Positions 16,769 to 26,108 are shown, counted from the stretch's first letter. The stretch is DNA of 64,000 bases from Ponticaulis sp. (GCA_002692725.1 NZLU01000017.1:186001-250000); one strand, 5' to 3'. The notes: generated by a model from the sequence alone, not told the origin. Translations and numbers: made by a program.

Positions 16769-17917
16769 ATGTCTGACCGCTCTTACTACGATATTCTCGG
16801 TGTATCGAAGGATGCAGACGCCGCTCAGCTGAAGAGCGCCTACCGCAAGGCCGCGCGTCAATGCCACCCCGACACCAATCCGGACGATCCGACGGCTGAA
16901 GCCCGGTTCAAGGAAGTGGGCGAAGCCTATTCAATTCTGTCCGATCCTGAAAAACGCGCCGCTTATGATCGGTATGGCAAGGCCGCCTTTGAAAATGGTG
17001 GCGCGGGCGCGGGTCGGTCTCCATTTGGAGATGGCGTCGATCCGGCCGATATTTTTGGCGATATTTTCTCAGAGTTTTTTGGCGGCCGTGGCGGTCGCGG
17101 TCAGGGCCGGTCGCGCGGACAGGATCTGCGCTATGACCTTGATATCACGCTTGAAGAAGCCTTTGCCGGCAAAAGCATGACAATTGACGTTCCCGGCAAG
17201 GAACAGTGTGGCCATTGTGAAGGCAAGGGTGCCGAACCCGGCACAGCACCGGAAACCTGTAACACGTGTGGCGGTCGCGGACGTGTTCGCGTGCAGCAGG
17301 GCTTTTTCACTATGGAGCGCGGCTGCCCGAAATGCGCCGGCCGCGGTCAGGTGATCAAGGATCCATGCCGCAAATGTGCGGGCCAGGGCTTTGTCCAGGT
17401 TCAACGCGAGCTGAATATCTCAATCCCGCCAGGCATTGAATCTGGTCAGCAAATCCGCCTTGAAGGCGAGGGTGATCCCGGTCGTGCGGGCTCGATCCCA
17501 GGCGATCTCTATATTTTCATTGAAGTCAAAGAACACGATATTTTTGAGCGCGATGGGCCAAACCTTTATTGCCGCACGCCGGTGCCAATGGTGAAAGCGG
17601 CGATGGGTGGTGAGGTCGAAATCCCGACCATTGAGGGTGGCCGTTCGAAGGTGTCCATTCCCGAAGGGGCGCAGACCGGGCGACGCATGCGTATGCGCGG
17701 CAAAGGCATGACCACCTTGCGCGGCGGACCGCGCGGCGATCTGTTTGTTGAGCTGTTTGTTGAGACGCCTCAGAAGCTGTCTGCGCGTCAGAAAGAGCTG
17801 CTGCAGGAATTCTGTGATTGTTCGGGCGAAGAGTGTAACCCGGATTCGAATGGTTTCCTCGGCAAGGTGAAGAAATTCTGGGATGATCTGACCGACGCGG
17901 ATGAAGCGGCTCGGTAG
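16769..17917 (+). CDS. dnaJ: Chaperone DnaJ (Hsp40)
   Basis: This 382-residue class I J-protein has the J domain with HPD at residues 32-34 (ARQCHPDTN), a Gly/Phe-rich linker (about 75-120), four zinc-binding repeats CGHCEGKG, CNTCGGRG, CPKCAGRG and CRKCAGQG, and a C-terminal substrate domain with GDLYIFIEVKEHDIFERDG. It stimulates DnaK ATPase and delivers substrates. It lies downstream of dnaK, separated only by the small exported protein gene, so all three genes probably share one heat-induced message. Confidence 0.97.
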   Translation: MSDRSYYDILGVSKDADAAQLKSAYRKAARQCHPDTNPDDPTAEARFKEVGEAYSILSDPEKRAAYDRYGKAAFENGGAGAGRSPFGDGVDPADIFGDIFSEFFGGRGGRGQGRSRGQDLRYDLDITLEEAFAGKSMTIDVPGKEQCGHCEGKGAEPGTAPETCNTCGGRGRVRVQQGFFTMERGCPKCAGRGQVIKDPCRKCAGQGFVQVQRELNISIPPGIESGQQIRLEGEGDPGRAGSIPGDLYIFIEVKEHDIFERDGPNLYCRTPVPMVKAAMGGEVEIPTIEGGRSKVSIPEGAQTGRRMRMRGKGMTTLRGGPRGDLFVELFVETPQKLSARQKELLQEFCDCSGEECNPDSNGFLGKVKKFWDDLTDADEAAR

Positions 17918-17949
17918 CAAGAGTGGTTAAGATGCGTCACATCGTGCCG

Positions 17950-17998
17950 CACACCGCGTAGGGTGCATTGCTCCGCTTAATGCACCCTACGCGGTGTG
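17950..17998. repeat. Large perfect palindrome after dnaJ (family B copy 1)
   Basis: The arms at 17950-17969 and 17979-17998 are exact reverse complements over 20 bases, around the 9-base spacer GCTCCGCTT. The sequence TAGGGTGCATT recurs at 18425-18435. It lies 33 bp after the dnaJ stop and could also end that transcript, though no T-run follows. Confidence 0.75.
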
Positions 17999-18030
17999 GA
18001 GCGTGGGATGGTTTTTGGTGGCTTACGAAA

Positions 18031-18396
18031 TCAAGAGTCAGGGCCTTTTCGTAGACTAGCGTTCTGGCGTCGAACAATTTCTTTGTATGAGTTAACGTAC
18101 AAGACGCCTTGACCTAATCGCTTGACGCTGAACCACGCAAAGAATGCGACATTGAATATTATGACGACTGACAAAACCAATAATACATACAAGAATATTA
18201 TCTCAGAGACGTTAGACCAAACGCCGCCAGCGAGGCATTGATCCGATGCAAGCAGACAAGCTATCGCGATTTGACCAGCGGCTAAAACGAGTCCGATCAC
18301 TGAAATATACAATCCCGCAATGGCACCGGCCTGAGTAAACCTGAAATGCGCTATCAGAACGATTTTAGTTGCTTGCTTCCACTTCAATTTGGGCAT
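18031..18396 (-). CDS. Small membrane protein, probably acquired
   Basis: The 121-residue protein has an N-terminal basic stretch and two strongly hydrophobic regions, IAGLYISVIGLVLAAGQIAI (about 29-48) and IIFLYVLLVLSVVIIFNVAF (about 66-85), then a basic C-terminal tail. It is likely a two-helix membrane protein; I do not recognise a family. Codon use is more AT-rich than in neighbours (ATA, TTA, AGA and AAT are frequent). A GAGG lies upstream of the ATG. It is bracketed by two copies of the same palindromic repeat (17950-17998 and 18423-18454). Transfer is a reasonable inference. Confidence 0.55.
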   Translation of the reverse strand: MPKLKWKQATKIVLIAHFRFTQAGAIAGLYISVIGLVLAAGQIAIACLLASDQCLAGGVWSNVSEIIFLYVLLVLSVVIIFNVAFFAWFSVKRLGQGVLYVNSYKEIVRRQNASLRKGPDS

Positions 18397-18422
18397 TCAT
18401 AAAAGTACCTCACTTCTAGACT

Positions 18423-18454
18423 CGTAGGGTGCATTAAGCGTAGCGAATGCACCA
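18423..18454. repeat. Family B palindrome copy 2
   Basis: The segment CGTAGGGTGCATTAAGCG has arms GGTGCATT (18428-18435) and AATGCACC (18446-18453) around ten bases. It shares TAGGGTGCATT with the longer copy at 17950-17998. It lies between the membrane protein start and the metallo-hydrolase gene. Confidence 0.65.
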
Positions 18455-18599
18455 GAAAAACTATTGCCCGAATTGTCCTGCTGCGCGCCAGACACCAATT
18501 TCTGAAGACCGGAACGGAATTCCCCCCCGTGCGCTTGGATAGTCGTGATCAGATTTGCTATGTTGCAAACAACAGTTTCTCCAGCACGGGTGCTCCCTA

Positions 18600-19553
18600 A
18601 TGAAAAATCTCAGCTTGCTTTCCACTTCGGCCATCGCGCTCCTGCTTGCGGCCTGTGCGCCGGAAGACACGCCAGCGCCAGAACCTGAAGAAACAGAAGC
18701 TGCTGCGCCAACGCCGACGCCTGAACCCACGCCAACGCCAAGCGAAACGGCGAGCTCTGATGATGTTGTGCCGTTCTCCATCGGATCGTTGGACGCGTAT
18801 GCGCTGCGCGATGGCGGCTTCACCATGCCGATTGCGCAATCGCCCTTTGCGGCAGAGCAATCGGTTGATGACATTGCCGATGCATTGGGAGATGCCGGTC
18901 TCGACACTGATATGATGAGCCTGGCCCTCCACCCGATGCTGGTGAAAACCGAGGGCGGCGTGCTGTTATTTGATACCGGAACGGGCGGCCCGCCTGCCGG
19001 TGGTCTGATGGAGTCACTGACAGCGGCAGATGTTGCGCCAGCCGACATTACGGACATTTTCATTTCTCACTCGCATTTCGACCATGTGGGCGGGCTTGCC
19101 AAAGAGGGTGAACTGGCTTTCCCGAATGCAACCATCCGGATGACCACCGCCGAATGGGCGTTCATGAAGGCGAATGAAGATCAGGCTGACCTCGTCGGTG
19201 TGGTTGAAAGCGCGGTTGAAACATTCGAACCGGGGTCAGAAGTGGTGCCGGGTATTGTCACGGCCGTGGCCGTTGAGGGACATACGCCGGGCCATTCAGC
19301 CTATCGGGTCGCGTCTGACGACGACACCGTTCTCTATGTGGGCGATGCCATGCATCATTTCGTGATCTCTGTCGGCTATCCGGGCTGGAAGATCGCGTTT
19401 GATACCGATGAACCGGCTGCCCGGGCTGCGCGTGAAGCTCTGCTCTCCGAACTTGCCGAAACCGGCGAGACCATTTTCGCGTATCATTTCCCATTCCCTG
19501 GTATCGGTCACATAGACGTGTCCGGTGACAGCTATATTTATGTGGAAGATTAG
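18600..19553 (+). CDS. Metallo-beta-lactamase-fold hydrolase, lipoprotein
   Basis: The 317-residue protein starts at the ATG at 18600, giving a signal sequence with lipobox LLAAC (Cys19). A low-complexity Pro/Glu/Thr linker follows (about 20-55), then a metallo-beta-lactamase domain. The metal motif ISHSHFDHVGG has His157, His159, Asp161 and His162; His228 lies in VEGHTPGHS and Asp249 in LYVGDAMHH. The set is complete, so it should be an active di-metal hydrolase on the outer or inner membrane. Lactonase-like or general MBL activity cannot be decided from sequence. Confidence 0.85.
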   Translation: MKNLSLLSTSAIALLLAACAPEDTPAPEPEETEAAAPTPTPEPTPTPSETASSDDVVPFSIGSLDAYALRDGGFTMPIAQSPFAAEQSVDDIADALGDAGLDTDMMSLALHPMLVKTEGGVLLFDTGTGGPPAGGLMESLTAADVAPADITDIFISHSHFDHVGGLAKEGELAFPNATIRMTTAEWAFMKANEDQADLVGVVESAVETFEPGSEVVPGIVTAVAVEGHTPGHSAYRVASDDDTVLYVGDAMHHFVISVGYPGWKIAFDTDEPAARAAREALLSELAETGETIFAYHFPFPGIGHIDVSGDSYIYVED

Positions 19554-19666
19554 ATAACGCCCTGTGGAATAGATGTGATTCACAGGTCATGATTTGCCTC
19601 TGGTTAAGGTTCGGGACCTAGTGTCCCGCCGGATGACTTTAAACGGGGGCAGACAACTGAGCTGAT

Positions 19667-20140
19667 ATGGGACACAGCACTTCCAGCAAATATTCGCTTT
19701 ACCGCGGACTGATCGCTCTGGCCTGGGCGGATCATGAACTTCACGTCGACGAAAAAGCGACGCTGCACGATATCATCGATGCCCATCAGGGGCTGACTGT
19801 TGAGGAGCGTGCCGTGCTTCACTCAGAAGTCGAACTGAAAGTAGATATGGAGACGGTGTGGCCCGATATCACAGAAGCGCAGGACCGTGCGCGCCTTATC
19901 GATATGGCGAACATCATCTTTCAACAGGATGGTGAAATCTGCGATAACGAGTTCGAGCTGATTGAGACATTCAAGACGCGCCATTTTGCCAGTCTTGATA
20001 TGGCAGCGATCCGGGCTGATCTCTCCTCCTTTTCGGAGGCGCAGGCTGCCCAGCGAGACGCTGAACGGCAATCCTATAAGGAATGGGCGAGCCAGTATTC
20101 TCTGATGGGTCGTCTGAAAGCGGCCTTTGATGGGAAATAG
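19667..20140 (+). CDS. TerB-like helical protein
   Basis: The 157-residue protein is all-helical, and its opening YSLYRGLIALAWADHELHVDEKATLHDII (in part) resembles the TerB/DjlA-N-type domain, in which acidic residues follow an 'A.aDG.v...E' pattern. A second half-repeat, ANIIFQQDGEICDNEFELIE, has the same pattern. TerB domains bind divalent metal and are linked to tellurite resistance and stress, but many stand-alone copies have no known role. It sits alone 71 bp before dapB. No ter genes are nearby. Confidence 0.5.
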   Translation: MGHSTSSKYSLYRGLIALAWADHELHVDEKATLHDIIDAHQGLTVEERAVLHSEVELKVDMETVWPDITEAQDRARLIDMANIIFQQDGEICDNEFELIETFKTRHFASLDMAAIRADLSSFSEAQAAQRDAERQSYKEWASQYSLMGRLKAAFDGK

Positions 20141-20210
20141 GCGAGCCTGCAAAGGCTGCTCTGTGCATTCCTTGAATTGACCTTGGCCTGATCTGGGTTT
20201 CTATATCCCC

Positions 20211-21029
20211 ATGTCCGATAGCTTATCTACCCGAATTGTCATCGCTGGTGCGGCTGGTCGAATGGGCCAGACATTGACCAAACTTGCTCTGGAGGACGAC
20301 GCCCTCGATGTGACGGGCGTGACCGAGGCACCTGCATTTCATGGCCTGGGGGCCGATATCGGCGAGTTGACCGGCCTTGGCAAAACGGGCCTGCAGCTGA
20401 CCTCTGATGTGGTGATCGCCGCTGAAGCGGCCGACGTGTATGTCGATTTCACGCGCCCCAAGGCGACGCTCGCAGCGCTGGACGCTCTCGCGGATTCCGA
20501 TGTGAAAGCCATCGTCATCGGGACAACGGGATTTGCCGAGTCTGAACTTGTCGCGCTACAGGCGAAAGCGCACCGCTTCGCGCTCGTCTATTCGGGGAAT
20601 TATTCCCTTGGTGTGAACATGTTGAGCGCCCTGGTGGAGCGAGCCGCAAGGTCTCTAGGTATCGATTGGGATATCGAGGTGCTGGAAACCCATCATCGAC
20701 ATAAAGTTGATGCGCCGTCCGGCACCGCTCTGATGCTTGGGGATGCCGCTGCCAAAGGGCGTGGCAAGCATCTGAAGGATGTGCGTCTTCCCCCTTATGA
20801 TGGTTTGTCGGGTGAGCGGCCTGCCGGTCAGATTGGATTCTCGGTGCGCCGCTCAGGCGGCGTGATCGGTGAACATGAGGTCAGCTTCGGGTCTGAGGAG
20901 GAAATCCTCACCTTGTCGCATTCCGCACTGAACCGGAATGTCTTCGCGCGTGGTGCACTGAGCGCCGCGAAATGGGCGGCCAACCAGCCTCCGGGCTGGT
21001 ATGACATGAAAGACGTGCTTGGTCTGTGA
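20211..21029 (+). CDS. dapB: 4-hydroxy-tetrahydrodipicolinate reductase
   Basis: The 272-residue protein reduces the dihydrodipicolinate precursor to tetrahydrodipicolinate in lysine and diaminopimelate synthesis. The dinucleotide loop VIAGAAGRMGQTL is at about residues 10-22. The substrate motif ETHHRHKVDAPSGTAL contains the conserved His-His-x-x-Lys cluster, and VIGTTGF, SGNYSLGVNML and GEHEVSFGSEEE are also typical. The TGA stop overlaps the GTG start of the following amidase by four bases, so the two are translationally coupled. Confidence 0.97.
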   Translation: MSDSLSTRIVIAGAAGRMGQTLTKLALEDDALDVTGVTEAPAFHGLGADIGELTGLGKTGLQLTSDVVIAAEAADVYVDFTRPKATLAALDALADSDVKAIVIGTTGFAESELVALQAKAHRFALVYSGNYSLGVNMLSALVERAARSLGIDWDIEVLETHHRHKVDAPSGTALMLGDAAAKGRGKHLKDVRLPPYDGLSGERPAGQIGFSVRRSGGVIGEHEVSFGSEEEILTLSHSALNRNVFARGALSAAKWAANQPPGWYDMKDVLGL

Positions 21030-22486
21030 GCGAGATCTGCTTTCAGCCTGCCTGGCGACAGATGGAAGCCCTGGCTGATGGGCGCATCACCAGCGTTCAG
21101 CTCCTCAACCTGCATATCGACCGCTTCCAGCGGGTCAACCGCTCGCTCAACGCCGTCATCAGAACCGATATCGACCGGGCGCGGGAACGGGCAAATGCGC
21201 TCGATCTGATGCGTCAGGAGGGGCGTATCCTCGGGCCCTTGCACGGCCTGCCCATGACGATCAAAGACACGCTGGATGTGACGGGCATGCCTGCGACGGC
21301 GGGTGCATCGGAATTTTCCAAGCGGGCGAAAGCCGTGCCCGATGCGAAAGTGGTTGCGCGCGCCCGGGCCGCGGGCGCGGTGATCTGGGGCAAGACCAAT
21401 GTGCCCTATCTCGCCAGTGAATGGCAGAGCTATAACAAACTCTTTGGCCGCACTAACAATCCTTATGATGTTTCCCGCACGCCAGGCGGGTCGTCAGGCG
21501 GGGCAGCGGCAGCGCTCGCTGCCGGACTTACGCCTCTCGAGATCGGGTCTGATATTGGTGGGTCCTTGCGGATTCCCGCCCATTTCTCGGGAATAGTCTC
21601 GCTCAAGCCGACTTATGGCGTCATTCCGCAGGCTGGTCATGTGCCGCCCTCGCCAGATTATATGGGGGAGGTTGATCTCAATGTGATCGGGCCTATGGCG
21701 CGGACGATCCAGGATCTCAAACTTCTCAGATCCGTCATTCAGACCGGCGCAACCGGGTCAAAATCCATGTTCAACCTCAATGTCTTCGGCATGAAATTCG
21801 CGCTGTGGATGGACCATCAAAACTGGCCGATCGGAGCCGGCGTGCGCGAATTGATGGAGCAGATCGTTCCGGAGATCGAACACTCCGGCGCGAAAATCCT
21901 GACGGTAAAGCCGGATATTGACCCTGATGAGATGCTCGACGTCTATCTCTCTTTGCTGATCCCTGTGGTTGCCATGGATATGCCCGCGCTCCAACGTGCG
22001 GGACTGACACTGCTTCGGCCGCTTCTGAAATGGCTGCAGCAATATGAGCGCACGCCTTACACCGATGGAAACTGGGCAGTTAAAGCGGGGATTACCCATT
22101 TCGACTGGCTGAAGGCAGATGGTCGACGTGCCGCGCTGAAACAGATTATGCGCGACTTTTTCAAATCTTATGACGCGTTGATCATGCCGGTTTCACCAAC
22201 GCCGGCTATCCCCCACAATACGGGCAAACCTGTTTTGAAACGCCGGTTCAAAATGGATGGTCAAAACATTCCCTATGCCAGTCATCTCAATTGGATTGCG
22301 CTGGCAAGCGTCTGTCATCTCCCGGCTGTAACGCTGCCCATTGGTCAGACGCGACAAGGCTTGCCCGTTGGGATCCAGATTGTGGGGGCCCAAGGCGAAG
22401 ACGCTAAGCTGCTTGATATCGCCGAAGCACTGGAAGGTGTCTTCGGGGGTTATCGGCGTCCGCGTTCTGATCTAGGGATTGCCTGA
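21026..22486 (+). CDS. Amidase signature family protein
   Basis: The 486-residue protein has the amidase-signature triad: Lys80 in PMTIKDTLD, the cis-Ser in RTPGGSSGGAAAA (Ser156) and the nucleophile Ser180 in SDIGGSLRIPAHFSG, with the usual 24-residue spacing between the serines. It resembles GatA-like and aryl-amide hydrolases, but no gatB/C is present and the C-terminal part is typical of free amidases (LPAVTLPIGQTRQGLPVGIQ in part). It hydrolyses an unknown amide. The GTG start overlaps the dapB stop by four bases. Confidence 0.9.
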   Translation: MSEICFQPAWRQMEALADGRITSVQLLNLHIDRFQRVNRSLNAVIRTDIDRARERANALDLMRQEGRILGPLHGLPMTIKDTLDVTGMPATAGASEFSKRAKAVPDAKVVARARAAGAVIWGKTNVPYLASEWQSYNKLFGRTNNPYDVSRTPGGSSGGAAAALAAGLTPLEIGSDIGGSLRIPAHFSGIVSLKPTYGVIPQAGHVPPSPDYMGEVDLNVIGPMARTIQDLKLLRSVIQTGATGSKSMFNLNVFGMKFALWMDHQNWPIGAGVRELMEQIVPEIEHSGAKILTVKPDIDPDEMLDVYLSLLIPVVAMDMPALQRAGLTLLRPLLKWLQQYERTPYTDGNWAVKAGITHFDWLKADGRRAALKQIMRDFFKSYDALIMPVSPTPAIPHNTGKPVLKRRFKMDGQNIPYASHLNWIALASVCHLPAVTLPIGQTRQGLPVGIQIVGAQGEDAKLLDIAEALEGVFGGYRRPRSDLGIA

Positions 22487-22504
22487 ACAAAAGAGAGGGA
22501 CGAG

Positions 22505-23281
22505 ATGGAAGATCGGGTGAAGCCGCTGAAAGGCGTTCGTAATTTTCGGGATTTCGGGGGATATGCAACGCCAACAGGCCGTGTGCGCCAGGGGCTATTG
22601 TTCCGGTCGGGCCATTACAATGAGGCGACGGACGAAGATCTCGAGTATCTGAATGGTCTGAATGTAGGCTTCCATGTCGATCTGCGTCGGCCTGACGAGC
22701 GCGACCGCCAGCCCAATAAATGGCCCGCAGAGCCAGTGATCATGGTCGCGACCGATGGTGGCCGTGAGGAAGTGCCGGCACATATTGCGGCCCTGAAGCA
22801 AGAAAGTGTCACGTCTGAGACCATTGAAGACTATATGACCAATTATTACCGGTCAGCGCCATTCAAACAGCATCATATTGATCTTTTCACGGCCTGGTTT
22901 GATGGTCTGGTTGAGACTGAGGGCGCAGCTGTTGTGCATTGCGCCGCCGGTAAAGACCGGACTGGCATTATCTGCGCGCTTACGCATCTGGTGCTAGGCG
23001 TCAGCGAGGACGACATTTTCGAAGATTATGACCTTACCAATCGGGCGGTCGATATCGAAGCGCATCTGCCAGCGGCGCGGGATCGCTTTAATGCCATATT
23101 GGGCACCAATCATGAGGCGGATGTGTTCCGGCCCTTTATGGGCGTGCGGCTACCCTATCTCGAAAACGCGTTTGACGTGATGAATGAGGCCCATGGCTCA
23201 CCGCTCGGCTATGTTCGCGACCAATTGGGTGTAACAGAATCGAAAATGGAAAAGATCCGAGAAAAGCTTATAGAGTCGTGA
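22505..23281 (+). CDS. Tyrosine-protein phosphatase family protein
   Basis: The 258-residue protein has the cysteine phosphatase loop VVHCAAGKDRTG, with Cys146 and Arg152, and begins with GVRNFRDFGGYATPTGR, typical of the atypical dual-specificity phosphatases related to MptpB and yeast Siw14-like enzymes. Substrates in this group range from phosphotyrosine to phosphoinositides. A strong SD (GAGAGGGA) precedes the ATG. It follows the amidase by 18 bp in the same direction, and dapB, amidase and phosphatase may form one transcript. Confidence 0.88.
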   Translation: MEDRVKPLKGVRNFRDFGGYATPTGRVRQGLLFRSGHYNEATDEDLEYLNGLNVGFHVDLRRPDERDRQPNKWPAEPVIMVATDGGREEVPAHIAALKQESVTSETIEDYMTNYYRSAPFKQHHIDLFTAWFDGLVETEGAAVVHCAAGKDRTGIICALTHLVLGVSEDDIFEDYDLTNRAVDIEAHLPAARDRFNAILGTNHEADVFRPFMGVRLPYLENAFDVMNEAHGSPLGYVRDQLGVTESKMEKIREKLIES

Positions 23282-23373
23282 TGCTGTGACATATTTTATT
23301 GCTCAAAAGCTGATTTTTGATGCAGTCTGTTGTCACAATGAATGGCTGAAAAGCCATCGGGAGGAAAAGAGAT

Positions 23374-24885
23374 ATGACAGACGAACCGCAGAGCACGGGC
23401 CGTCCGGCCATGGCACGCGTCACTGGAGACGCGGAGTCTCATATCCGACCTCCTGAAGAGCGCGGCGGAGCGTTCGACAAGCCAGCCATTGGCTGGGTCA
23501 TGTTCGAGTTTGCCCGAAACCCGTATTATATCCTCGTCATCATCTATGTGTTTGCGCCCTATCTGGCGCAAATTGCGGGCGATGAGGCCCTGCGCAACGG
23601 TCTGTTCGACGGCATGACAGACGCGGCAGCGCAATCTGCTGCGAATGCGCATGGTCAGGCCTTCATGGCTGGGATCACCAAATGGTCTGGTTTTTTTGCC
23701 GCCGCGACGGCCCCCATTCTTGGCGCAACGCTCGACCGGGGCGGCAAACGCAAACCGCTTGTCGGGTTTGTTCTTTTTCTCGTCGGCTTGATGTCCTTCC
23801 TGCTCTGGTGGGCAAAGCCTGAAGGGGAAGGGTTTTCTCTCTTCACCATCGGGGCGATCATGGTCGTCGCCTATATCTCCTTCACTTATTCAGAGGTGAT
23901 CCATAACTCCATGCTGAGCGATGCGGGGCGGCCTGCGGTCCTGTCGCGCATTTCGGGGCTCGGCCTCGCCATGGGGAATTTTGGTGCCATTCTCCTTCTC
24001 CTGTTTGTTATTCTGGCGTTCGAATTGCCGGGTATGGCGGGCATTCCGTTCAAAGAGCCGCTGTTCGGCCTCGATACCAGCCAGTCAGAAGGCCTGCGAA
24101 GTGTTGGTCCGCTGGCCGCGATCTGGCTTGCCATCTTTATCTGGCCTTTCTTCCTCTGGTGTCCGGATGCGGGCAGGAAAGGCGCGAACTGGTTCAAGGC
24201 CGCGCGAGAAGGGCTGGCCGGGCTGGTGCAGACCATCAAGCGCGCCAAAGACCATAAAGAGGTGATGAAATTCCTCTTCGCGCGGATGATCTATGCCGAC
24301 GGAACGAGCGCACTGATGATGATGGGCGCGGTGTATGTGGCGGGTGTGCTTGCCTGGAACCCGGTTGAGCTGGCGGGCTATGCCATCTGGCTCACGCTGT
24401 TCGCGGTTGTTGGCGGTTTCTTTGCCAGCGTTCTGGATCGCATTCTCGGTATGAAGATGGCGATTGTGCTCGAGCTTTCGGTGATGACCGTTGTGCTCGT
24501 TCTTCTGATTTCCATCAACCAGGAGAGTATTTTCTTCGGATTGATTGAGTCTGAGCGACTTTTGCCGGGGGAGATTTATTCCCACACACATGACTGGTTC
24601 TATCTTGTGATCGCGGCTTTGCTCGGCACTTTTGTTACCGCCCTCCTGTCGTCATCGCGATCCATGCTGGTTGCGCTGGCACCCAAGCATATGATTGGCG
24701 AATTTTTCGGGCTGTATGCGATTGCCGGAACGGTGACGGTCTGGATCGGTCCCTTGCTGATCGAGACCTTTACCCGCGCCTTCAACAGTCAGTCGATTGG
24801 CATTTCGACCATCGGCATTCTGTTCGTGCTGGGGCTGCTGGCGCTAGGCTTTGTGCGCTATAAAAAGGGTGATGTCGCAGACTGA
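23374..24885 (+). CDS. MFS transporter, UMF1/Atg22-like family
   Basis: The 503-residue protein has about twelve membrane segments and motifs of the UMF1 family: FAPYLAQIAG, FFAAATAPILGATLDRGGKRKP, YISFTYSEVIHNSMLSD and SRISGLGLAMGNFGAILLLL (partly quoted), and in the C-terminal half SSRSMLVALAPKHMIGEFFGLYAIAGTV. These relatives of vacuolar amino-acid effluxer Atg22 are common in alphaproteobacteria, and their substrates are mostly unknown. GGGAGGAAAAG precedes the ATG. It is convergent with the TadF-like gene, 27 bp away, with no terminator hairpin visible. Confidence 0.85.
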   Translation: MTDEPQSTGRPAMARVTGDAESHIRPPEERGGAFDKPAIGWVMFEFARNPYYILVIIYVFAPYLAQIAGDEALRNGLFDGMTDAAAQSAANAHGQAFMAGITKWSGFFAAATAPILGATLDRGGKRKPLVGFVLFLVGLMSFLLWWAKPEGEGFSLFTIGAIMVVAYISFTYSEVIHNSMLSDAGRPAVLSRISGLGLAMGNFGAILLLLFVILAFELPGMAGIPFKEPLFGLDTSQSEGLRSVGPLAAIWLAIFIWPFFLWCPDAGRKGANWFKAAREGLAGLVQTIKRAKDHKEVMKFLFARMIYADGTSALMMMGAVYVAGVLAWNPVELAGYAIWLTLFAVVGGFFASVLDRILGMKMAIVLELSVMTVVLVLLISINQESIFFGLIESERLLPGEIYSHTHDWFYLVIAALLGTFVTALLSSSRSMLVALAPKHMIGEFFGLYAIAGTVTVWIGPLLIETFTRAFNSQSIGISTIGILFVLGLLALGFVRYKKGDVAD

Positions 24886-24912
24886 TCGGTGGTCTGAGGC
24901 AATTACCAGCGC

Positions 24913-25452
24913 TTATTGAATGTTCACGACGTCGACACGGCGAGGACGGAGATAGAATTTCTCGTCCAGAGTTTTTGTGCCTGGAAGGAAATAGCCGAGC
25001 GTCGAATTATAGTCGAAGGTGACTTCTGACATGATGACGCTTTCGCCATTGCTCAGAAGACCCGTCGGGACCGTGACGCTGGCGCCTTTTCCATAAGCAC
25101 TCATATTCTGCGCGCGCGACCAGACGACGGTTGTTTTGCCGTTCTCTCTCTTAACGCTCGTCACCCGCATTTTAGCATTTGCGCCGTTATAGGGCTGGAA
25201 CAGAGCGGACGAGGCTTTAAAAATATCAGTGACTTCGGACTCGGTCATGGTTGTGCCCCGCGCGACCAGGTCACCCAGCGCGCTGGCGGTGTGCGTGACC
25301 TTCCGGTCAACCATCATCAGGAATGACACCTCGATGCTGCCGAAATAAAGCAGCGCGAACACTGGCAGTATGAGCGCGAACTCAACCGCCGAAACACCTT
25401 TTTTATTGCGGCCAAACCGGCGCAGTTTTGCAAGCATGCCGTTCGATCTCAT
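24913..25452 (-). CDS. TadE/TadF-like pilus minor pseudopilin
   Basis: The 179-residue protein begins with a basic stretch, then KKGVSAVEFALILPVFALLY, the class IVb prepilin-like motif with Glu at position +5 relative to the predicted cleavage site, followed by one membrane helix and a C-terminal globular domain. This is the layout of TadE/TadF, minor pseudopilins of the Flp pilus. It is 3 bp downstream of a second TadE-like gene in the same direction and 1.4 kb from flp, so a pilus role is well supported. Which of TadE or TadF it is cannot be decided. Confidence 0.85.
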   Translation of the reverse strand: MRSNGMLAKLRRFGRNKKGVSAVEFALILPVFALLYFGSIEVSFLMMVDRKVTHTASALGDLVARGTTMTESEVTDIFKASSALFQPYNGANAKMRVTSVKRENGKTTVVWSRAQNMSAYGKGASVTVPTGLLSNGESVIMSEVTFDYNSTLGYFLPGTKTLDEKFYLRPRRVDVVNIQ

Positions 25453-25455
25453 GGT

Positions 25456-26046
25456 CTAATCTCCGAACGGTTCATTGCGGAAAGCGACGCTGGCCTGAAG
25501 CAGACGCTTATCGCCATCCATGTTTGCCATGGGTTTTCCGATGACGGGGGTGAGGATCTGCCATTCATAGAAGACCCGTGCGAGCACGATGTCGCTGCCT
25601 TCTCCGGCGTCAAATCCGAGTTTTGAATCATCCACGGCACCATCCTTCAACGGGTCGTCGCCCTTGGCGGCATCAAAATTATCGAAGACGCGGACGTCGA
25701 CTTTCAGGCGGTTGCCGCAATCGAGCACACCGAAGGTGTTGTCACAAATGAGCGTTTTGAACGTTTCTGCGCTGGCGCCGGATTTCTGAAGCTCACCGGT
25801 CCGGATGCGACGTGCGGCTTCCGCAATCCCATGCTCCATCGTCGTTGTGGCAATGAAGATCAGGCAGACTTCAAAAAGACCAATCAGGAGAACGAGGAAG
25901 GGCGCGGCGATAATCGCGAACTCTATCGCGTTCGTACCCGAGCGATCGCGCCGAAATCGCGTGAAGAGCGATTGGCGTGGATGCCAAGGGGTTCGCTGTT
26001 CGTCCGATACTGTATTTCGACCCACGGTCGACCCTCCTGAATTCAT
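25456..26046 (-). CDS. TadE-like pilus assembly protein
   Basis: The 196-residue protein has an N-terminal polar leader of about 36 residues, then RDRSGTNAIEFAIIAAPFLV with the prepilin-like Gly...Glu pattern, a hydrophobic helix continuing LLIGLFEVCLIFIA, and a soluble domain with a Cys pair (ICDNTFGVLDC) that could form a disulfide. CpaA presumably processes it at the inner membrane. It precedes the TadF-like gene by 3 bp. An upstream gene on the same strand encodes a lone pilus N-domain protein. Confidence 0.87.
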   Translation of the reverse strand: MNSGGSTVGRNTVSDEQRTPWHPRQSLFTRFRRDRSGTNAIEFAIIAAPFLVLLIGLFEVCLIFIATTTMEHGIAEAARRIRTGELQKSGASAETFKTLICDNTFGVLDCGNRLKVDVRVFDNFDAAKGDDPLKDGAVDDSKLGFDAGEGSDIVLARVFYEWQILTPVIGKPMANMDGDKRLLQASVAFRNEPFGD

Positions 26047-26108
26047 TGAGAAGAGTCTGACACAAGGTGCTTTTTTTCACGTTGCAGAGATGCGTGAAAT
26101 TTGTCCGA

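Noticed and set aside
20150..20210. tRNA or small RNA gene between short intergenic gaps
   Set aside because: No cloverleaf with a T-loop GTTCRANYC motif was recognised here or in other gaps of the window.
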